Shown here: in pieces, positions 1 to 5,280 of the stretch | Layout: every line of letters starts with the position of its first letter | Numbering within the stretch: the first letter of the stretch is position 1 | Source of the DNA: Kiritimatiellia bacterium | GTDB taxonomy: Bacteria > Verrucomicrobiota > Kiritimatiellia > RFP12 > UBA1067 | Direction: 5' to 3' | Assembly: GCA_017629455.1 (NCBI GenBank) | Contig: JAGBXE010000023.1 | Coordinates: 1-6,653, forward strand | Length of the DNA: 6,653 nt | Notes under the pieces: generated by a model | Databases searched by the model: none | What the model was told of the DNA's origin: nothing | What the model saw: only the letters and a program-made list of their open reading frames with translations | Program-made: the position numbers and the translations under genes

Positions 1-1578
1 AGCGGTGTATTTGATTTGAGATTCGAAAATCCTTCTGATGTTATAGAAAATAAAATTGAAATTGATGCAGGCAGCTCACCAGTAGTTATTAATGTTTCCA
101 GGGGCGCAGCAATGCGTTCTTGGACAGCGAAATCCGGTTCGATTATTAAAACTGGATCAGGCGCTCTTTCTCTCGTGTCGAGTGACACTGCGACTATTAC
201 AGCTTCTGACGGACAAGGCGTTACTGTGCGTGATACGCGTCTTGTTCCCAGTAATCCTCTCCAGTTTGCCGCGGATGGCACGTTTGAATCGGGTGCATAC
301 GCGGGCCTTACAGTCCTTGAAGGTGAATTGCGCGTTGCTGGCGAGGGTACGGTAAATGCTAAAAACACTTTTGCAATTGGCGGGCCGATGGCTGATCTTT
401 TGCGTGGCGGTGCGCAGGCAGGGCTTGTCGTAGATGGCGTTACTCTCGATGTTCGCAACTCTCCGGGCGGATTGGCGTTTGCAACTGCTATGAAGCTTGG
501 TACGACTGCGCCTAACACAATGAATATGCCGTATCTTTACGTGACTAATGGTGCGAATCTTGTCTGTCATAACTTTTTCGGCTTGTCGGATTCGGCAGGA
601 ACGTCGGATGTAAAACTTGCACCTATTATTCTTATCGACGGCTCGACGATGTCGATGGCTTCGGCGTTTAGCCCAAATGGTTCTGGTGAGCCTATAACAG
701 TTTGCCCAGAGTGGACTGTTCGTAATGGCAGTAAAGTCTATGCTGCTTCAGACATGTCGATCAATGGCAGCAGCAAGTTTGTATTTGATGGAGCGGAGTT
801 GGCGAAGAACGCTGCCGGCGATCCTCTTAAGATAAAAGTTATAACGGCGAAAGCTGGAACGACAAATGATTTCTTGTTTGCCAATGGCTCTGTCTTAAAG
901 TGTGATACGATATGCTTCTCCGGCACGCAGTACGTAAACATACCGTTCGTGCTTTCGTTCGATTCTTCGCAATGGTATCCGGGGCCTGGGTCGTTCGAGT
1001 TCCATCCGACAAACCTGAACCTGCGCGTAGTGGCCGAAGGCAAAGGGCTTGTTCTTTCGCCCGAAAGCGGCAGCGACTATTCGTGGCGACTCGATCTTTC
1101 CGGTGCAGGCGGGTTAGTAAAGCGCGGAGGGGGAAGCTTGACTATTAATGCGGCCAATATGCTTTATACGGGATTAACGAAAGTTGAGGATGGCGTTTTC
1201 AATCTTGACGGTTCATCGTGCGTTGGCAAGTCGTTTGCCGGTTCTGGAACGATTGCAAACGGAACTCTCTCTTCGCCGACATTTTCGCTTGATGTAGATA
1301 ATGAGAGCGCATCTCAAGGCACACTTAAACTTGCTGCAGATGTGCAGCTTGAAGGAACTGTTAAGGTTGATTTAGGGCGAAATCCATCAGGTTATCTTGA
1401 TCCACTTTCCGAGGGAGAAGAGTTTGAAGTTGTCTCTTACGAGGGAGACGAAATCGATCTTTCGAAGTGGAGGCTGCGTGGGTCTGGGTATAGAGGAGCG
1501 CGCGGTATCTTTTCAGTCAGCGATGGTGTAGTTTCGTGCCGCATTGTTCCTACTGGCGCTGTGATGATTGTTAAGTAA
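1..1578 (+). CDS. C-terminal part of a PATR-type beta-helix surface/secreted protein (5' end outside window)
   Basis: The frame is open from base 1 to a TAA at 1576-1578, giving 525 residues. A TTG at position 16 could be read as a start, but nothing upstream looks like a ribosome binding site, so the gene almost certainly begins before the window. The protein is rich in Gly, Ser, Thr, Asn and Val and poor in Cys, with the short alternating strands of a right-handed beta-helix. Two stretches resemble the autotransporter-associated beta-strand repeat (PATR, PF12951), which has the pattern L-x-K-x-G-x-G-x-L-x-L ... Y-x-G-x-T-x-V-x-x-G: residues about 45-114 and, more clearly, 366-404, followed by a GSGTI turn near 414-418. 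After the last repeat comes a roughly 100-residue beta-rich tail ending in VMIVK. There is no 12-stranded barrel, PEP-CTERM or LPXTG signal at the end. A role as an adhesin or surface-layer protein is inferred; the substrate is unknown. Gene 2 follows after 12 bases. Confidence 0.85.
   Translation, partial: SGVFDLRFENPSDVIENKIEIDAGSSPVVINVSRGAAMRSWTAKSGSIIKTGSGALSLVSSDTATITASDGQGVTVRDTRLVPSNPLQFAADGTFESGAYAGLTVLEGELRVAGEGTVNAKNTFAIGGPMADLLRGGAQAGLVVDGVTLDVRNSPGGLAFATAMKLGTTAPNTMNMPYLYVTNGANLVCHNFFGLSDSAGTSDVKLAPIILIDGSTMSMASAFSPNGSGEPITVCPEWTVRNGSKVYAASDMSINGSSKFVFDGAELAKNAAGDPLKIKVITAKAGTTNDFLFANGSVLKCDTICFSGTQYVNIPFVLSFDSSQWYPGPGSFEFHPTNLNLRVVAEGKGLVLSPESGSDYSWRLDLSGAGGLVKRGGGSLTINAANMLYTGLTKVEDGVFNLDGSSCVGKSFAGSGTIANGTLSSPTFSLDVDNESASQGTLKLAADVQLEGTVKVDLGRNPSGYLDPLSEGEEFEVVSYEGDEIDLSKWRLRGSGYRGARGIFSVSDGVVSCRIVPTGAVMIVK
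130..345 (+). repeat. Divergent PATR-like beta-strand repeat encoded in gene 1
   Basis: Residues about 45-114 of the partial protein start with SGSIIKTGSGALSL, matching the L-x-K-x-G-x-G-x-L-x-L opening of PATR repeats. They close with AGLTVLEGELRVAG, matching the Y-x-G-x-T-x-V-x-x-G-x-L closing. Between the halves lie about 40 extra residues, so this is either an expanded repeat or two half repeats. This is protein-level similarity only; the DNA is not repeated. Confidence 0.5.
1096..1212 (+). repeat. PATR-type beta-strand repeat encoded in gene 1
   Basis: Residues about 366-404 fit the PATR pattern closely: SGAGGLVKRGGGSLTI, then NAANMLYTGLTKVEDGVFNL. The Leu-x-Lys, Gly-x-Gly, Tyr-Thr-Gly-x-Thr and Gly-x-x-x-Leu positions are all in place, and a GSGTI turn follows at about 414-418. 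This is the best family-level evidence for gene 1. Confidence 0.75.
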
Positions 1579-1579
1579 T

Positions 1580-1584
1580 GGAGG
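1580..1584 (+). promoter_or_regulatory. Shine-Dalgarno sequence of gene 2
   Basis: GGAGG lies 6 bases before the ATG at 1591 and begins one base after the stop codon of gene 1. It fixes the start of gene 2. The in-frame codons between the TAA and the ATG (TGG AGG CTT GTA) offer no alternative start. A downstream Met codon at 1627 (M13) would remove the hydrophobic leader and is less likely. Confidence 0.85.
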
Positions 1585-1590
1585 CTTGTA

Positions 1591-1638
1591 ATGCTTAGCG
1601 TTTTATTGGCGGCTACCTTTTCGTTGATGGAGGTTGCC
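1591..1638 (+). other. Short N-terminal leader of gene 2 (probable export signal, atypical)
   Basis: Residues 1-12 (MLSVLLAATFSL) form an uninterrupted hydrophobic/small stretch, followed at once by M-E-V-A-D-W. A cleavage site could lie after A16 or earlier near A8, but neither is clear. There is no Lys or Arg before residue 22, unlike a standard Sec signal peptide. The export role is inferred from the hydrophobic core and from the extracytoplasmic look of the downstream domains. Confidence 0.55.
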
Positions 1639-4600
1639 GACTGGGAGGCAGGGCGTTTTGTCGAAACTAACGGATGGTTTTCAGTTACGGGGCATGGAGG
1701 CAATAGGCATTCGCGCTTAACGCGTGAATCGTTTATTCCAGTTGATGGTGAAAGCGTAGTTTTCGAGTGTGAAGTCCTTAAGCCAATAGGGTATCTTGGT
1801 AATCAGAATGTTGAATTTTGGTTTGCCTGTCAGGATAAAGAAGGGAATGTACTTGCGACTGCTAGACGCGTTGGCTATGTGAAAGTTCCGCAAACAGCCG
1901 AGAGTGAGGGTAAGTGGCAGAAGATAAAAAGCGAGCTTAAGGCATTGCCTAAGGGAACTTGTTCTCTTAGAGTAGGATCGGCAGCTGGGGCATCGAAATA
2001 TGAAAAGAATCGCCCGCATACGATAATTAGAAATATGCGCATTTCTGGCGTACTTGCAGAGATTCAGGCTGACGGGGCGCTTACGCCCATACCGAGCGAT
2101 GCTTTCGAGACGGCTGTAAGTCTGCCTTTATCGAGGGAGGCGAAGTTTAGGTTTTCGTTTGCTGAAAGCGCTCCAGTTACTGTTGCCATTGCGCCAATCA
2201 AGGGCGGCGTTAAAATTGAACCATTTGGCCTTGATTATAAAATAGGAGCTCCTAAGTCAATTACTGTGTCTTTGCGGTATGAAGCCGGCAGGGCGCGGTT
2301 TTATTTGGATGGAAATTATATCGGTTCGCGGCGTGTAGGCGGCAGGCCTAATGCCGTAATTGATTTGGGTGCATCATCTTCAGTTTCGTTCCCAACTCGT
2401 CCTCAATGGGCGAAGCGCGAATTTGAATACGTCAACTTTGATGCGTTCGATCTTTCCAAAGCTACGAAGAAAAACGAAGAGCTGATATCCCTTAGGGCAA
2501 TGACTAACTCTTGCGTGCGCACAGTTGCCTGCGAGCAGTATACGCGTGCGTATGTAACTTGCGCGGCAGATCCTGACAGCAAGAAGGATCGCGCTTTTAC
2601 GATTCGGCTTTCGCGTTACAACGATGTAAAAGGTTTTACAGGTGGGCGCGGTGTAAGCAGCCTTGCGCAGACGCTTGTAGAGCTTGATTGCGCCAATAAG
2701 ACGCAAGTTGGCACCGTTGAATTGGGCGGCAAGAAAGTGCCGCTGTGGCGTGTAGAAGTGCCGCTTGAGATGGGGCAGATTCCCGACATTATTTTTTCAG
2801 ATCGCCGCGGTACACATCTTTTCCCGCTTGAGTTGTCGGGCTACGGGCGCTATCTCGATCTGGAATTACTGGGCAGGACATATGCTTTCCACAGAGCGCG
2901 TTTTGACGAGCGTGATATGCCTGATGCGAAATTTACGAGCGCTATTACCGTCTACGGTGTTGAGCTTGAGAAATCCGGCTGCGAAATGGATTTCTTTCAG
3001 ACTGTTCCCGGTAATGTTTTTGCCGACGACGAAGTGCCGCAAACTGGCGTCGAGCTTCGCGTTAAGCGGCCAGGCGAATATACGCTTAAGTGGCGCACAT
3101 TTGACGCGGAAGGGCATCCTGCTTCGAGCGGGGCGCGCACCGTAAAAGCCGATGAGAAAATTCTTGTTCCTCTTGCCGAGAAGTTGCCTGGCTGGTATTC
3201 GCTTGACTTTGAACTTTACGAAGGCGAAAGGAAGCTTTTACAGCATAAGGCATCGTTTGCGCTTCTTGGGCGCGATACGCGCACATCGGGGCGCGGCGAA
3301 GGGCCTTACATAATTTGTGCGTATTTCGGCTCGCACTATTCGTGTTCCGATATCGACATCGTAGGCCAGCTTTCCAAGAAGCTGGGCGCGAGGCGTGCAC
3401 CGTGCAATTTAGGTGTGTACGATTTTGAGAAGCGCGCTAAATGGCTTATTTCGCCGGCAGATCTAAATATGATTTTTAATCGCCACCGCTCCGACAAGGC
3501 TAAGCTTAAAGAGGCGATTGCTAAAAGTTTGGTTGATGATCCGCATACAAAGAGCCTCATGATATTCCACGAAGGGTATCCGTGGGCTTATTGCCAGGCT
3601 CCTGAGATGACGGGGCAAAAGCCGACAGATGACCTAATTTGGCGAACCGATAAGAAAGAGTCGCAGCATAGGCGTTTTACAAATGCTGTAGATACGGTTA
3701 AATTCTTTAGAGAGAATTTTCCGCAGGTGAAAATATGCATGGGCAATTCTCTCGCTTGCACTGCCCTTATCGGCAATATGATTCGCGATGGATTCCCGGA
3801 ATCGTATTGCGACTATATGGGCCTTGAAGTTCTCAATAGATGTACGCTTCCTGAAAAGCTTGGCGAAGCTAATATCCAGTGCGCAGATTATATGTATGAG
3901 ACGGCGCGCGCGTTTGGATATAATTCTTGGAAGGTCAACAATATGTGGGAGTCTAATTACCGCACAGCGGCAATAATCGGACAAGATAGAGCTGCCGCGT
4001 GGTATGCGCGCGATTTCGTGATATCGCACCTGTGGCGTTTCCCCGACATAAGCCTCGGCAACCTTGAAGAAGTAGGCAACCGCTATGCGGCAGGTTTCTG
4101 GGGGCAGGCCGGGCATTGCCTGCGCAACCCTTACCATTACCCGAAGAAGTCATTTGTGACGACGGCTACGGCAACGAAGATGCTCGATATGGTGACTGAC
4201 TTTCGCCATATTCCAACGGGCGATGAAAGCGTTTATGCAGTAGAGTTTATGCGCCGCGACGGAAAGAGCGTTACGGTATTTTGGACTTCAAACGGTGCGG
4301 CGCCTCTTGAAGTATCGTTGGCAGGGCGCTTTGAAACATTTGACGCATACGGAAGAACTTTCAAGATGCAAAGTAATCGCTGGAATATCTTTCGCAGTTT
4401 AAAACGATATCGCTTCACGGCTGACGATTGGGTGCGCTATATTGTCGCTGAGCCTGGCGCAGTTAAATCGGCTAGAGTTTGCGGTGAGCGCGATTATTCG
4501 AAATCATGGCTTAGGCCTCCCATGGGCGGGCGCGTTGCAGTCGATCCTAAGTCGCCGATAGGAGTTAAACTTAAAAAGGATAAAGAGCCGCTTCTTGAAA

Positions 4601-5208
4601 AGACGACAGGCGTATTTCTTCCGTACAGAACGATTGGAAAGTATGAGTTAAGCAAGGTTCTCGATGAAACGGAAGGCGAATGTTGGCAGCTCGATTTGGC
4701 TAAACCTGATATGGAGCTTCCAAAGGCGATTGCCGAGTATGCCGTCGTGGAGTTCGATAAGCCAATTGAGTTGGAGGGCGACCCTGGCACTATCGGCATG
4801 AGAGTAAAGGGCAATGCGGGTTTTGGTTCGGTTCACTGGGTTATTGAAGATGCTGCCGGAGTGCGGCGTATTAGTTGCGGCAACAGCCACGGTGTCAGCA
4901 GCGATCCGTATGATGCGGCAGGGCGTACGCTATTGGCGTTCAAGGGCTGGAACGATGTTATGATACCGATATCCGATTCATCATCAATTTACGAGGAGAT
5001 GATAGGTTCTGCCGAACATCAGTGGCAGGCAGGGAAAATCGACAAGGATGGAAAGTGCACTTTTGTCGGCGGCCCGCCCAAGTATCCTGTAAAGCTTGTG
5101 GGCTTTGCATTCAGCGCGTGGAATCGGCCATTGTTCCTTGAGGAGCGCAAGCCCTATAAACAAGTAGTGCGCTTTGGGCGTATTTCCACGTATGATTTTG
5201 CGAAGTAA
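1591..5208 (+). CDS. Putative secreted multidomain glycoside hydrolase, clan GH-A-like TIM barrel with accessory beta-sandwich modules
   Basis: 1205 residues, complete. After a short hydrophobic leader (about residues 1-12) I read these parts. Residues about 15-155: a jelly-roll, carbohydrate-binding-like module. About 165-295: a LamG/concanavalin-like sandwich (GRARFYLDGNYIGSRR). About 300-565: further beta-sheet modules, the last Ig-like. About 571-870: an alpha/beta barrel. About 876-958: a beta-sandwich of the kind that follows GH39-like barrels (FMRRDGKSVTVFW, then FDAYGR). About 975-1205: a final jelly-roll-like module. In the barrel, strand-end signatures occur in GH-A order: IFHEGYP with E661 (strand 4), KICMGNS at 714-720 (strand 5), YMGLE with E746 (strand 6), NNMWES with E787 (strand 7), then FWGQAGH. 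E661 as acid/base and E787 as nucleophile is my inference; their 126-residue spacing suits clan GH-A. I cannot name a GH family or substrate. An inactive, glycan-binding barrel is the main alternative. It probably acts outside the cytoplasm, alongside gene 3. Confidence 0.8.
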   Translation: MLSVLLAATFSLMEVADWEAGRFVETNGWFSVTGHGGNRHSRLTRESFIPVDGESVVFECEVLKPIGYLGNQNVEFWFACQDKEGNVLATARRVGYVKVPQTAESEGKWQKIKSELKALPKGTCSLRVGSAAGASKYEKNRPHTIIRNMRISGVLAEIQADGALTPIPSDAFETAVSLPLSREAKFRFSFAESAPVTVAIAPIKGGVKIEPFGLDYKIGAPKSITVSLRYEAGRARFYLDGNYIGSRRVGGRPNAVIDLGASSSVSFPTRPQWAKREFEYVNFDAFDLSKATKKNEELISLRAMTNSCVRTVACEQYTRAYVTCAADPDSKKDRAFTIRLSRYNDVKGFTGGRGVSSLAQTLVELDCANKTQVGTVELGGKKVPLWRVEVPLEMGQIPDIIFSDRRGTHLFPLELSGYGRYLDLELLGRTYAFHRARFDERDMPDAKFTSAITVYGVELEKSGCEMDFFQTVPGNVFADDEVPQTGVELRVKRPGEYTLKWRTFDAEGHPASSGARTVKADEKILVPLAEKLPGWYSLDFELYEGERKLLQHKASFALLGRDTRTSGRGEGPYIICAYFGSHYSCSDIDIVGQLSKKLGARRAPCNLGVYDFEKRAKWLISPADLNMIFNRHRSDKAKLKEAIAKSLVDDPHTKSLMIFHEGYPWAYCQAPEMTGQKPTDDLIWRTDKKESQHRRFTNAVDTVKFFRENFPQVKICMGNSLACTALIGNMIRDGFPESYCDYMGLEVLNRCTLPEKLGEANIQCADYMYETARAFGYNSWKVNNMWESNYRTAAIIGQDRAAAWYARDFVISHLWRFPDISLGNLEEVGNRYAAGFWGQAGHCLRNPYHYPKKSFVTTATATKMLDMVTDFRHIPTGDESVYAVEFMRRDGKSVTVFWTSNGAAPLEVSLAGRFETFDAYGRTFKMQSNRWNIFRSLKRYRFTADDWVRYIVAEPGAVKSARVCGERDYSKSWLRPPMGGRVAVDPKSPIGVKLKKDKEPLLEKTTGVFLPYRTIGKYELSKVLDETEGECWQLDLAKPDMELPKAIAEYAVVEFDKPIELEGDPGTIGMRVKGNAGFGSVHWVIEDAAGVRRISCGNSHGVSSDPYDAAGRTLLAFKGWNDVMIPISDSSSIYEEMIGSAEHQWQAGKIDKDGKCTFVGGPPKYPVKLVGFAFSAWNRPLFLEERKPYKQVVRFGRISTYDFAK

Positions 5209-5218
5209 AGATATTTAC

Positions 5219-5224
5219 AAAGGG
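5219..5224 (+). promoter_or_regulatory. Shine-Dalgarno-like sequence of gene 3
   Basis: AAAGGG sits 8 bases before the ATG at 5233, in the 24-base gap after gene 2. It supports that ATG as the start. The preceding in-frame codons back to the gene 2 stop contain no ATG, GTG or TTG. Confidence 0.7.
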
Positions 5225-5232
5225 TAATAGTA

Positions 5233-5280
5233 ATGTTTTTAGCTTTTCTTTTCGCGTTCTCTTTAGTAGAAGGTGGGCAG
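5233..5280 (+). other. Short N-terminal leader of gene 3 (probable export signal, atypical)
   Basis: MFLAFLFAFSLVEGGQ is strongly hydrophobic through residue 12 and has no Lys or Arg before K18. A signal peptidase site may lie around residues 14-19. C20 is preceded by A-K-S, which is a poor lipobox, so a lipoprotein is unlikely. It shares FSL[M/V]E with the leader of gene 2. Confidence 0.55.

Noticed and set aside
16..18. TTG as the start codon of gene 1
   Set aside because: The frame is open to base 1, there is no Shine-Dalgarno sequence, and the residues before it continue the same beta-rich pattern. The gene is 5'-truncated by the window.
1578..1580. ATG overlapping the gene 1 stop (TAATG) as an alternative start for gene 2
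   Set aside because: It is in a different frame from gene 2, and GGAGG lies downstream of it. The ATG at 1591 is correctly spaced from that site.
1579..1590. Terminator or promoter between genes 1 and 2
   Set aside because: The gap is only 12 bases, filled by the ribosome binding site, with no hairpin followed by a T run.
3634..4137. 167-codon open frame on the - strand within gene 2
   Set aside because: It lies wholly antisense to the barrel-coding part of gene 2, where the + frame has strong family-like motifs. The translation shows no recognisable domain.
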